A stretch of DNA of 64,000 bases from positions 30,819,465-30,883,464 of the forward strand of contig OX392536.1 in assembly GCA_947623455.1 (NCBI GenBank), given 5' to 3'. This stretch comes from Mimachlamys varia (Eukaryota > Mollusca > Bivalvia > Pectinida > Pectinidae). The notes under the pieces were generated by a model, which was not told the DNA's origin, did no database searches, and saw only the letters and a program-made list of their open reading frames with translations. This document shows positions 24,601-35,552 of the stretch, one piece after another. The position numbers and the translations under genes are program-made. Within the stretch, counting starts at the first letter, position 1, and every line of letters begins with the position of its first letter.

Positions 24601-27600
24601 ATCAGTCCGAAAATCAATCTTTACTTGTGATACTCTCTTCCAGGAATGAGGGATTTATGTCCGGATGTAAAAAAACCCACCCCAAAATATAGTATAAATA
24701 AGGGCGATGGAACATAAATTTTAGAAAAAAAAAACAAGAACAAAATTCTTATTCTGTTTCCTGTTTATATTGTCAATAAGATAAACATAAAGCGCAATTC
24801 TTAATATGTTTGAACTGTTTACGCATGTTCAGAATTTCTATAAAAAGTGTGTTGTTAATGAAACTTTTTTACGCGAAATTCACTTGACAATTATCTACTC
24901 AACAATTCATGTGTCATTTGGTAGACAACCCATAAGGTAGACAACCCATAAGGTAAACAACCGGTTGGATAAACAAACTATTAGATAAACAACCCATGAT
25001 GTAAACAACCCATTAGGCAAACAACCAATAAGATAAACAACCCATTAGGTAAACAACCCATTAGATAAACAACCCATTAGATAAACAACCCATTAGATAA
25101 ATAACCCATTAGATAAACAACACATTAAGTAAACAACCCATTATATAAACAACCCATGAGGTAAACAGCCAACTATATAAACAACCCATGAGGTAAACAA
25201 CCGATTATATAAACAACCCATTAGATAAAAAACCAATTGTAAACAACCCATTAGGTAAACAACCCATTAGATAAACAACCATTAGATAAACAACCCATTA
25301 GATAAGCAACCCATTAGGTAAACAACCCATTAGGTAAACAACCCACTAGATAAACAACACATTATGTAAACAACCCATTAGATAAACAACCCATGAGGTA
25401 AACAACAAATTAGGTAAACGACCCATGAGGTAAACAACGCATTATATAAACAATCCATGAGGTAAACAATCCGATTGGTTAAACAACCCATTATATAAAC
25501 AACCCATTATGTAAACAACCGATTAGATAAACATACCATAAAGTAAACAACCCATGATGTAATCAACCCATTACCTAAACAACCTATTAGATAAACAACT
25601 CATGAGGTAAACAACCCATGATGTGAACAACCCATGAGGTAAACAACCCATGAGGTAAACAACCAATTAGATAAACATTTCATGATATAAACAACCTATT
25701 AGATAAACAGTCCATTACGTAAACAGTCCATTAGGTAAACAACCCATTAGATAAACAACCCATTATATAAACAACCCATTAGATAAGCAACCCATTAGGT
25801 AAACAACCCATTAGGTAAACAACCCATTAGCTAAACAACCCATTAGATAAACAACCTTTTAGATAAACAACCCATAAGGTAATCGACGCTACGTAACTTT
25901 CATAAAATACTCTAAATACATGTTTAATGTTAATCTATCTTAGTTATGAGGCAAGCGCTCTTACATTCCACATTATATCAACGAGACGCATTTAGAAAGC
26001 TAATGACGGAAGACATACCAAAAATAAAAATGTTTTTTGACTGATCAAAATCTGTCTCAAAGTCCGTACATTTGTATGTATGTCTCTTAAATACTCTCAA
26101 TCTCAACATATACACTCATATCGCAGACATCGGAAGACCGTCCTTAAATGACCTTGATAAGACGTTAAACAAAGCAAATTCAAACTAAACCTAACGTAAA
26201 CAAGTACGTTTTTAACAAACCTTGACCCTCGATCTACTTTTATAATACCTGTTACAGTCATCCCGATGGGACCCATGGCCAGACAGCCTGGACTATGGGC
26301 AATTGATGGATGCTTTGGAAGGATATACACATCACTGCGGGTCTCTGGATGGTTGGGGTTCACTCTCTCAAAAGGATGGTCCGGAAGACCATTTGACGTC
26401 AAAGTTATTCTGAAAAATCAACATGTGCAATTTTATTTCATTTATTGTCGAGACCCTGCTTGCATTAATGATATACTGGACAACGCGATCAGAATAAGTA
26501 ACAAGTTGTTATTAAAGGCTAAGAAATAAAACTGGGAAGAAACTTAAATCCTGATAATTATAGCCTACTTAAAGGCCAGTCAAAACAGGATAAATGCTTC
26601 GTTGGTGGCTGGTGTCCTAGCAACAGCGGAAGGCCCCTAGACGAGGCTTGTGTTTTTGCTTATCTTTTTGATGCGTCATTCAAACAAAACCCACTATTAT
26701 GTTTTGAAACGTGAAGATACATTTACAAAAAGAATATGTTATCAGATTGCATTGACCTTTTGCTTTTTGTGAGACTTTTTATGATGATATTATTTGCCTT
26801 AAATCTCTTTTCGAAATAACTATTATCTCTGCGATTCTAGGCTTTTAAAGGCCAATATTCGGCAAAACTTGAAGCGAAAATCAAGCCTAATAACTTATTC
26901 TTTTTATAGATTTAGTTAAGATTAACTGATATCAGCAATATTCAAGATGAATTCTTACGCGATAACCGGTACAGCAGCAGTTGAAACTCGGTATTTGTAA
27001 ACACCCGTCCATTTTAACTGTCTTCTATTTCGGCCTGTATGTTAAAGTGGGCCACACCTTAATTGTTTTCAATTCTTTTGATTTTTTTTGTCCAGAGTTT
27101 CGTGTTAGTTACCGCCCAGGTTTATTTCTTTTTATACTTTGTTTTTGCTTCAACTGGATTTTTTTTCATTATTTTTAGTATCCCGAAAAAAATCGTGAAG
27201 TTACGTATATTTGGCCTTTAAAAACTGTTTGTCTGTTCGAAAAAACAGACGATACCTATCATATCCAATATAAAATATCAGGAGATTTGATGAACAAGAA
27301 TAACAGTAGACAGCAGATAAAAATATACGTCATGGGAGAGAGTAACGGAAGGAAAGAAGAACAAGAAGGGCTTCAGTGTTTTACCTATCTGATGGTATAA
27401 ACTCAATCAACAATATATTTCTATGGGCATAAGTGATGTTCAGACAATTAGAGAAGCATAATTAATGATAATCATTCATGGAATCAATTGATGAAACCAA
27501 GACAGAGAGCATTGCACTAAAACCATATTTGTTGTATATGGGATTTATCTAAGTTTTTTTCAGTTTTACGATGGCTAGGGAGTATTCGAAGTTCTGAGAT

Positions 27601-28156
27601 GGGAGATAAATTTCTCGAGAATTCTATTAAGAAAAGTAGAATATTCTACCCTTGTTTAATGTACAGTGAGTAATATCAACCCAAAGATAGAAATATGTAT
27701 TTTAGCATCTGCCGAGCTCTGAACTTAATGAAACTGATTTTGGAGGTTAATATTTCTCGGTCTAAAATATACAGGGGTCATCTATTTTTTCTTCAACTTC
27801 CTGTCATAATATAAGCTGTAATTGTGAACCCAGTACATTGTGCCATAAACAACCTAAGATGCTATGTAACGAAACCGGCCCTGGTTAAAGTGATGACGAG
27901 ATAATGTCGTTTTATAAGAAGTGTAAACTGTCTTTGGTCTAAGGCCGATCAAAACAGGTTTTTTTCTCCTCTTGAATAATGACAGCTAAGAAGAAAAATA
28001 ATAATAATAATAAAAACATCTAACGTACGTGTCACCGTCATCGGTGTAGCTCACAGTTCCGCCATATTGTCCGGTGTTGTGAAACTTTTTGGCTTCATGC
28101 ACGCTTATAGCAAATGCACCACACACCAAGAAAGCTAACAGCAAAACTTGCTTCAT
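21674..28156 (-). CDS. Secreted YHYH-domain protein
   Basis: Five coding exons with matching phase: 28156-28029, 26409-26249, 23864-23713, 22524-22287 and 21783-21674, giving 789 nt and 262 aa. Residues 1-16 (MKQVLLLAFLVCGAFA) form a signal peptide, so the product should enter the secretory pathway. The rest fits the YHYH domain (Pfam PF14240): NGLPDHP near residue 50, GPIGM near 90, the name-giving GIYHYHK at 130-136, FDGFPIYGP at 156-164, DLDECHG at 177-183, and FPYYLGCYKG at 198-207. The tail is Gly/His-rich with HHHH. YHYH proteins are found in bacteria and many invertebrates; the biochemical role is not established, and the many histidines suggest but do not show metal binding. A decayed paralogue lies at 31.4-34.0 kb. 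Confidence 0.9.
22555..22698. mobile_element. Foldback MITE beside a YHYH exon
   Basis: A 144-bp imperfect palindrome: AATCTTACACGAGTGTCGAT at the left and its near-complement at the right end. It lies in the YHYH gene intron, with its edge 31 bp upstream of the exon start at 22524, so it occupies the branch-point region. No coding capacity. Confidence 0.8.
24150..24650. repeat. Diverged tandem repeat, ~165 bp unit, three copies
   Basis: Three loosely similar segments each contain AAAATCCAAGATGG or a variant, followed by a CTGTCGGC-like segment and TTCGGATCAGT. The set lies in the 23.9-26.2 kb intron of the YHYH gene. A comparable set in the reverse orientation lies at 37690-38060, so this may be a widespread family. 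Confidence 0.5.
24925..25885. repeat. 16-bp satellite-like array in a YHYH intron
   Basis: About 60 copies of a 16-bp unit, typically AACCCATTAGATAAAC, with common changes of ATTAG to ATGAG or ATTAT and AGAT to AGGT. The array is wholly inside the intron between exons at 26249 and 23864. There is no open frame across it. Confidence 0.93.
26839..27222. mobile_element. Possible MITE with TTTAAAGGCCAA ends
   Basis: The left end TTTTAAAGGCCAATATTCGG and the right end ATATTTGGCCTTTAAAA are inverted matches over about 15 bp, enclosing some 380 bp of AT-rich DNA in YHYH intron 1. No clear target duplication and no coding capacity. Similar AAGGCC-AGTCAAAACAGG segments occur at 26571 and 27942. Confidence 0.45.
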
Positions 28157-28163
28157 TGTCGAT

Positions 28164-28584
28164 CTGGAAAAGATTAGATGCACAAATAATCATTTAGAGA
28201 GCTTTAGAATTCAATGAGATAATACGCAGGTTTGCAAGACAAAATGACATTCAAGCAAGCAACCAAACACACGAGTATACTCTCAATGAAATTTGCTTAA
28301 CCTGTTTTGACATCACACGAACCACACAAGTCTGTAAATGTTGCACAGTTGTAATAATATTTCGTTCATAACTTAACACTTAAATAAGAATGGAATGATA
28401 ATTTTATTGATGAATATGATATCTCGTTAGAATCTTTTATACACCTTGTTTAATCTTTCAATGCATTTTTATGAATATAATAAAAACAGATCTTCACAGA
28501 CATAGAAACAGATGAGCAAAACTTATATTACAAGTAGATTTACGTTTTTCAGTTGAGAGAAAATCACTCACACAATATGTATAC
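28164..28584 (-). other. 5' UTR intron of the YHYH gene
   Basis: The intron runs from donor ACGCAAAG/GTATAC at 28585 to acceptor CTTTTCCAG at 28164, just upstream of the coding ATG at 28156. It is AT-rich with no further feature. Confidence 0.6.
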
Positions 28585-28660
28585 CTTTGCGTCCGTGAAG
28601 CAGTGAGTTCTGTCGTCTTCTTATTAAACTGAGTCTCAGACAAATGTCAGATGATTAAAT
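28585..28660 (-). promoter_or_regulatory. TATA-type promoter and first exon of the YHYH gene
   Basis: On the minus strand a TATTTAA box (28660-28654) is followed about 30 bp later by the likely start site near 28625, then a short non-coding exon ending at 28585 with ACGCAAAG before GTATAC. The next exon begins at 28163, seven nucleotides before the ATG. Box, spacing and donor agree; the exact start site is inferred. Confidence 0.55.
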
Positions 28661-28699
28661 ACTGCCGATGACATTCCTTTAATGACAGGGTAATGCTGA

Positions 28700-30464
28700 A
28701 GTCTAGATTCAGACCTCTCTGATAAGTTTTTGTGTATACAAACAAAAATCTCTCCGTCTCCAACCTATGATTCTAACACAGGAAAAGACGCAAATACCAA
28801 TTTTCATTTTTCTTTTAATGAAAGTTGTTTTATTCTTTAAGATTGATTGCAAAATGAGTCCTGTTAAAACGATGGAATTCCCTTGCTCCTTTTTTAGTAA
28901 AAAAAAAAAAACCCGGATTCCAGAAATTCTAATTATTGGAACAGTGTTACCATATTACACTCTGTTTAATGAATTCAGTAACAAACGTTTTGTTTTTACA
29001 TTTAAGGAACCCTTTCGGATTGCTGCAATCTTATTATGGAATATTGCATGAACTCAAAAATGCGTTTTCGATAAATATAACATGGTAGAATTTAACGCTC
29101 ATCAACATGTTTAGCTATTGGGAAGCAGAATGTCGACGACATTATATAATGTTATACTTGTTTATACATGGGCCCTGGGATAAAACAATGTTTGGTTGAT
29201 GCAGTTCACAACTACCAGCGGATACCTATGTCGCCGTGAACTACAGTTATGTGTTTGATATCGGTTTATGTAAGGGAAAGGGGAGCTGTCTTGTTCGTTA
29301 CTCGTGTATGTAGTAAAAATATTGTTGCCTTGTTTCTCTCCTGTTACGTCCCAGTGTTACCTGTTTACGTCACTATATATTATATAATTGTTTTTATCTG
29401 TTTATTTGTTTTTTTTTCAAAAATTATTTCAAATATATCGTAGAATATTATATTATTTGATGCACTAACAAGGCGCTGTTAATAAGGATTGGAATAAAAC
29501 AACAAAAAATAAGGACACCAACATGAAAAGACATATATTCAGAAATATATCCCGATATTTTGACATTATACAACAATGAAACGTTTATTATGAAAAACAA
29601 TTATTCATAGAGATAAATGAGTGCTATTGTACAATTTTATTGATGTTATATTTTCAATAAAACTTGTATTGTCACATTAAAGCAAATTAAAAGAAATAAA
29701 CATGTCATGTAATGTCTTTTTGACCTATTATGTAACATGTAACGCCATTTTATGATGTGTTCAGGATGTCCTCTTCTTTTATCTAAAGTTTCTGGGTATA
29801 TATTTGCACATGTCAATAGAAATGTTCCTTATTGTTCTCCAGATTGAATACGGATTAACAATCAGATATTTTTTCTCAGAAAGTTGTTTATAATATTGAC
29901 TATTTTCCATTTGCACCCCACCCCCCCTCCGAGTTTTAATACATCAGTGTATACCGCCTTTTTGTCGCCCATCTTAAAAAAAACCCAAATACATGTCTGA
30001 TTTTGCCGATGTCGACAATGACATCATGGAGCCACACTAACGTCAAAATTGTTTAAAAAAGTCCTGTTGTTCATAGATAGAAAACACATCGTCGAAATAC
30101 CTGAAAGCACAACTTAAAGAGATTTGGCAAGGTTTTGTTGCCTGTCCTGATAAACAAACTCAGCTAGGAAATGATATCAAATCTTCCTTCCGTTCTTACT
30201 ATATTGTCCTCGGTATATTACATCTGAGCTTTTCTTGTGTTTTCACAAATTAAGATAAAAATAGAGAGTGCGATGAGGGTTTTTTCCAGTACAGGGTATG
30301 ATTGCATATAGGATGGAAAAATCAAATGTTTTGATAAATGAAACATTTTGGAGGAGAAGGGATTAAAGATTGCTCTATATTGAAAAAAAAAATGCATTCC
30401 ATCCATTTCACTTCTGGTGTATAAAGTATGTAGCCCTGAATTAAAGGGTCATAGAATGTTAGTT
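28700..30464. other. AT-rich intergenic DNA without a gene
   Basis: A 94-codon plus frame at 28767-29051 is AT-driven and has no recognised motif. Homopolymer tracts are frequent, including a C-run near 29920. I see no exon with splice support here. Confidence 0.5.
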
Positions 30465-30790
30465 AGAAGTTTTGTAGAAGGATTGGTTTAGTAATAAGCA
30501 TACCCAGCGATAAAATGTTGCTTTTAAAGATCCTTGTGATCTTTCTGTTTCAAAGTAATACGAGGTAAGTCAGTGTCTTTCTCATCTGGAAAGATTATTA
30601 TTCTGATTAATAGTTGGATAGTATTTCATCTTTCTAAAAGCCCGGTCAGTACGTTTATTTTGTTTATCAAGTAGACCCTCTTTACAAACAATAAATGTTA
30701 TAGTGTTTTTTAAAAGGATACAACTTTTGGAAGCCTTGTCTGTAGACAAAACCATGAACTTATCATGATATATATATAAACATATAAACA
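30465..30790 (-). pseudogene. Reverse-transcriptase element fragment
   Basis: On the minus strand the sequence encodes DKFMVLSTDKASKSCILL and, after a frame change, KDHKDL and a stop then KQHFIAG. This matches the order of motifs in the larger reverse-transcriptase pseudogene at 49.0-50.5 kb (DKYVVVSADKTSNNLTLV, then KLHKDPFKHCFI). It is a 5' part of the same retroelement family, with stops and frameshifts, and cannot encode a functional protein. Confidence 0.6.
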
Positions 30791-31185
30791 TACAACCAAC
30801 GCCTACCTTATTAGTTGTGACATTATATGGGAAATAATACAAATTCCTCATATTTTATAAGAACGGTATCAATATCAAATAAAAATATATTGACTCCAAA
30901 CAAGAACAAAAAGTTCATGGTTAATTCATTTATGTGTGGATGTGGTATTATGAACGTGAAGTAATTATAATAACTATGGGATTGGTTGCAGTATTTGGAG
31001 TGGACCATCTCTTATTTTGGATACAACATTTTTTTTTTATTTTCCATAGATTTTTTCATTATATCGGTTGACATGTCTTTTTAATACTCAGCAGGACCCA
31101 TTCTCATTGCTATAAAGAGCAAAATGAAAGTATAGACATTCCCTTAGATAAAGTGGGCACTTTATTAGAAAAAAAAGGTTAGGCA

Positions 31186-31520
31186 TTGAAGGGTAGACCT
31201 GCTGTTGCCAACTTGTTCAGGACTGGTGGGAACCCTGCTGTTGATTTGGCGTTGGTGGGTAGACCTGCTGCTGGCTACACGTGTACCTGGTCCGGTCTCT
31301 TAGGAACCTTGTTGTTGGTTAGGCAGTGTAGGGTAGACCTACTGTTGCCTACCAGTTTCGGGCTGCTGGGAACCTTGCTGTTGATTTGGCGTTGGTTGGT
31401 AGACCTGCTGTTGGCTACACGTGTTTCTGGTCCGGTATCTTAGGAACTTTGTTGTTAGTTATTGAAGAGTAGACCTGCTGTTGCCTACCTTTTCCGGACT
31501 GGTGGGAACCCTCTTGCTGG
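31186..31520 (-). repeat. Tandem repeat, ~66-74 bp, Gln-rich coding
   Basis: Five units start GGGTAGACCTGCTGTTG, with spacings of 66, 74, 66 and 70 bp, and two unit types alternate. Read on the minus strand, the units encode a Gln-rich peptide (NQQQGSQQ-like). The array is the 3' end of the YHYH pseudogene, partly beyond its stop at 31415, and may be the source of the difference from the Gly/His tail of the intact paralogue. Confidence 0.75.
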
Positions 31521-33990
31521 GAACGTGCTTGTCCAGTCATTGGCTGCGGCATGACGTTGTGTTGCTGATTCATCATTATTGGACCATTGTGAGGACAAAT
31601 ATATACATATCCATATTCCGGGAGGACTGTGTTAATGAATCATTGTATTGTGAGTTCTTTGTAAGAATATGAATATTTTATTAAATAGGTATCAGATGTT
31701 TTTATATTGTATGTCACTTCAAAATCCCGCTTATTGTGTCTTTTAACAAGATTTTCGACATTTTAATACTGTATGACGCAAAAACTTAACATGCAGCAGA
31801 ATTACAGTTGTGGGATCGCACAACGTTACACGATGTGCGGTGGGCGCACGATGGGCGAACGGTGTATGCACGATGTGCGAACGATGCGATCCTGGGCGAT
31901 AATTTCTAACGCACATGTGGGCGCACCATAAACTAACATTGTGCGATGACAATCGTGGTTGATATAAATTTAGAAATGGTTTAGCAATATATACGGTTTC
32001 GCGCTAGATGTTTTAAACATATTTCTATATTGTAACTATTTACATGAGCTGATAGTTCTATCTATATATTTCATAAAATTAGTAATAGTCTTTCTGTAGT
32101 TTTTGAAACAAACCAAATAGACACATATAAACTTTCAACACATATTGACAAGTTCTCATTCAAGTAAGTATTGCCAGTTTTTACCAGGTTATACACTGCA
32201 CCTGTACATGGATAATATATGTAGATGTCTCTGCCCCGGGGCACTTACAACACTCGCCTAGGTGTGAAAACACAGGTAAATTGTTGGGGAGGGGGTTTTC
32301 AAATAACTAATTATAAGAGTCCAGTTTGTTTTCATAACGGTCGCTCGGTAATGGCTGTCGGAGCGGATCGCCGCACACGGGACAGGTAAAACTCTGGCAT
32401 GTTAATTATTTACCTATTCTGTTACCTGTTAGCTAAACCCGCACTTGGCTGTCTCATGGTCACTGTAATACTGTTTACTATATATTTTTAAATTTACGTA
32501 ATCCCAATAAATATGATGCGAATTTAAATGGTTTTTGGACAAGAGGGTTCCAATATGTTTTTCATTCCGTAATATGTATCGACCAATTGTACCAAATTGT
32601 GCGTGTGTGCGATTCTATCGCACACATAAACGCACGATCTTTAGATCGCCCAGTTGTGCGCACCATGGGCGAACGATGTGTGCACGATGTATGCACGATG
32701 AACGCACGCAGTTTTTGGTGCGTTGTGCGATACCACAACTGTATCACATATAAAATTCTTTTCTTTTTTATTGATGAATCATTACTTTGATCAAATTGAA
32801 AAAAAATGTCGTTCTTACTAAAATGGGTTAAAGCACTATATTAATGATCTATGGAAGTAAATTTGATTTTCACTACATACCCGAAGTCGTATGCAGTTGC
32901 GATATGTCGTATGGACTTCGTTGACATTGGCACCCTTATACAACCGAGGTGGTATGGAAATTCCCTATCTGTACTTTCCATTAACCATTCCGCCCTGCCA
33001 TTCTTAAAGATCCTTATTGGGGACGTCACGTCCGAGGTCGGATGCCCTTGGTCCATATATCGGAAATCCGTCGAAGGATTTTTGCAGATTTAACGCTTGA
33101 GCTCTTAATTACGTTTTCATACATATTTATTGAATTAGAAGAAGAAAAAGGTTTTAAATTTCTAAAATGGCCATACAAAAACCATCAGGTCATTGCAAAA
33201 AAAAAAAAAAAATCGTGTTTTTTGTCATGTTTATGTCTCGACATTTAACTCGAAAGGAATGTGATATCCACGTGCACACTTTTTCCAATTTATTTTTCAT
33301 CATAAATAAGTAATATAGCAATAGTGAACTTCGTTCAGCACAAGCAACATGCACTTTTACAAATGTCACAAAATTGGTAATATTTTCAAGGTCTATCAGT
33401 ATTTTGCACAATATTCAGATCCGGTTTGTAATAAAAATTGGTTATATATTGTAAAACATTTCCAAAAAGAAAGATGATACGAGACTTGAACTTGGACGAC
33501 AGAAGGAAGAAGGATACATCACTGAGCTGTTTATAGCACGTATTTAGTATCAATATTAAAAATATTTATAAGGCAAACTTTCACAGTTGTCAATGTTTTT
33601 TAATTTTTTTTTAAGTTATCAATATATAATCCCGTTTCATTTAAGTTCTTTCTTTGTACAATTGTGTTTTACATGTTAATTACGGAATATTTACGGAACG
33701 GATTTACCTTAAGAGTTTATGTCAGGAAAATGACTTTAAAATTAAAGAAACCGAAAAAGTTGTGTTTTGATTTTAACCGAAAGAGAAAGCTTTGTCCTGC
33801 AATTTGTCCTCACAAATGTAGAACCAAATGTTATAAATATCCGTTTTAACGATGCGAGATCATCGACCCCGATGTATTACCTTAAACCATAGCAACAACG
33901 GAATTCACCGATAGTGATAATCGTGGAAGGCACTTTGGTCACATGTAACTGTCACATATACTGACTCAGGATTCACCGAGATTTTGACCG
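31415..33990 (-). pseudogene. Decayed YHYH-domain paralogue
   Basis: Three exon relics align to exons 3-5 of the YHYH gene. 33990-33881 ends with DYHYR then TGA where the intact copy has YHYHK, and keeps an acceptor and a GTAATA donor. About 33075-32870 keeps FDGFPIYGP and ASDLGRDV, then has TAA in place of the Asp of DLDEC, an 11-bp deletion and a 1-bp deletion. 31626-31415 keeps LPEYGYV and continues into a Gln-rich tail. Exons 1 and 2 were not found. The gene was duplicated with its introns and then lost; a 937-bp transposon sits in one intron. Confidence 0.72.
31805..32741. mobile_element. 937-bp non-autonomous TA-flanked transposon, copy 1
   Basis: The ends are inverted repeats starting CAGTTGTGGKATCGCACAAC and are flanked by TA on both sides, as for Tc1/mariner-type insertion. 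Near both ends many short CGATGTGCG/CGATGGGCG motifs are clustered. The interior has no transposase-length frame, so it would need a transposase supplied elsewhere. It interrupts the YHYH pseudogene. Copy 2 is at 46875-47813. Confidence 0.88.
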
Positions 33991-34104
33991 CTGTAATAAA
34001 GATAAAACCAAAACACTACTGATAACAAGGGCAATCACCTAAATGTTAATAGACATTATAAAATGAACAATATACTAAAATGTCGTTATAGGATTTGCAC
34101 TATT

Positions 34105-34370
34105 CAATGAGCATTAAAGATGACGTAACACACACATACGTTGCACCTTTTAAATTCAGTAATAGATACAGTATATCAAAAAATTAATTTAACTGCATCA
34201 TACAGCTGTTTCGTCCTCCTACGACTCTTCAGTGATGTTAGGAGGCAAAAGTTGGGAATCCAAAATTTCAAAACTAATGTAGAAGCAGAAGGGTCAGGTG
34301 CGTAAAACCCCTTTAATTTATGAATTAATAAGTAAAATTAAACTAGTTCTGTATCAGTGAGATTAACTGA
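34105..34370 (+). repeat. R2 dispersed repeat, copy 1
   Basis: This repeat has AAAGATGACGTAACACACAC near its start and ACTAATGTAGAAGCAGAAGG near its middle, followed by a donor-like GTGCGTAAAAC. Related copies are at 61300-61720 and 63330-63640. The family is unassigned; the middle part is similar to the end of a possible coding exon at 63.2-63.4 kb. Confidence 0.6.
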
Positions 34371-35490
34371 GATCATTTGAGGGCGTGCTTGCCTTCATAT
34401 GTTTACATGTATTTCATTTGCAGGCAGTATGTTGGGGTGCTGCATCATTGCGATAACAAAGATCTGATGCCGACTACATGCATGCATTGCTACCTCATAT
34501 AACTTTGTAGTAAAAGATACTGACAATATGTAGATCGGTTGTCCTAATTACTCGACGTCTCGGTGTTCTTCAGACGATAACAAGTGCTATTGACTTAAGG
34601 ACTTTGGTAAGTCGCAAAACAGAAACAAACCAGACCAATAAACGGGACACCATGTGTTTTCATATCGTGAAATTTCTCTTTCTTATAGCTATATCCTGCA
34701 TGCCCAATGTACAATGTGCTGTCAAGCTAGCTACGCATATCTTGTCTGCATTTGATGAATAATTCTGATGTTTCAAGGCTCTTTTTGATATCAATTGCAA
34801 ATATAATGATTCCTTTTTTTTGATATGACAATCAACGTTTTTGTTTTTGTTATAAGTGTACGCCACTCATACTAAGCGTGTGTGAAATGACAGCGATGAT
34901 GTTCAATAACTGGCGATTGTAGATGATTGGAAATGACGGTCGACGTCGATAAAACAAAAGATGCTTGCCGTTATGGATGCATTGTCTTATCTAAAATCAT
35001 ATCTCATTTTCCAAGTTTCCATTAATTTTAGTCAGGATCACCGTTTTGTAAATTCATCGGTTTTTTTTCTTGCACGAAAAATCCGTCATATGATTTTCCT
35101 TGTTTTTGTTATTATAATTATCTCATTTAATGAATATTTTGATATTTCACGTAAAAGGTCATTTCAATTAAAATGCTTTTATCGTCATTAAGCTGGGTGA
35201 TAAATCGATATAGATAGGTTTCCATATGATAAAGACACTTGTTAAGTCGTAACTCGTTAATGTAGACATCAATTATAGCCAAGTACACGTTTATTGATTA
35301 AATGCAAATACAGCTATTTAAACAAAAAATTGAAGAAAGGATTTTTCATCGCCTGATGGATAACATATACCAATCTATACTTACATGTTTACTACATTTT
35401 ACGTCTTTGACACCTTTTGCGGTTCATTTCTCGCATGACTGCCGTAAAAGAATATGAACGCAACAGTCAGTCCACCATATCTAAAGGCAA
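34371..35490. other. Intergenic DNA without a gene
   Basis: About 1.1 kb of AT-rich sequence. The 60-76 codon frames on either strand are AT-driven and lack motifs or splice context. Confidence 0.5.
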
Positions 35491-35493
35491 TGA

Positions 35494-35552
35494 TATATAA
35501 AGAGGAAGCGCCGGTATCAATTGAATGGCATCGATCTCTTTACAATACAAAG
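35494..35552 (+). promoter_or_regulatory. TATA-like promoter and short exon at transposon edge
   Basis: TATATAAA at 35494-35501 is followed about 25-30 bp later by TCAATTG and a short segment ending ACAAAG before GTATGT, a good splice donor at 35553. The layout is like that of the YHYH gene promoter on the other strand. The donor falls in the first bases of the inverted-repeat transposon. No plus-strand coding exon was found close by except the SWIM ORF at 37087. Confidence 0.28.

Noticed and set aside
26221..26248. Alternative donor AAG/GTTTGT for YHYH exon 2
   Set aside because: It gives the wrong phase for the next exon; ACAG/GTATTA at 26249 restores the frame and the YHYH domain.
28767..29051. 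94-codon plus frame
   Set aside because: AT-driven composition with Lys/Phe/Ile runs, no splice context and no motif.
31186..31443. 85-codon plus frame rich in Leu/Val/Gly
   Set aside because: It is the antisense reading of the Gln-rich coding repeat of the YHYH pseudogene.
32535..32790. Frames inside the TA-flanked element, also seen at 47597-47840
   Set aside because: They lie in the subterminal motif clusters and terminal repeats and differ between the two copies by more than codon-neutral change.
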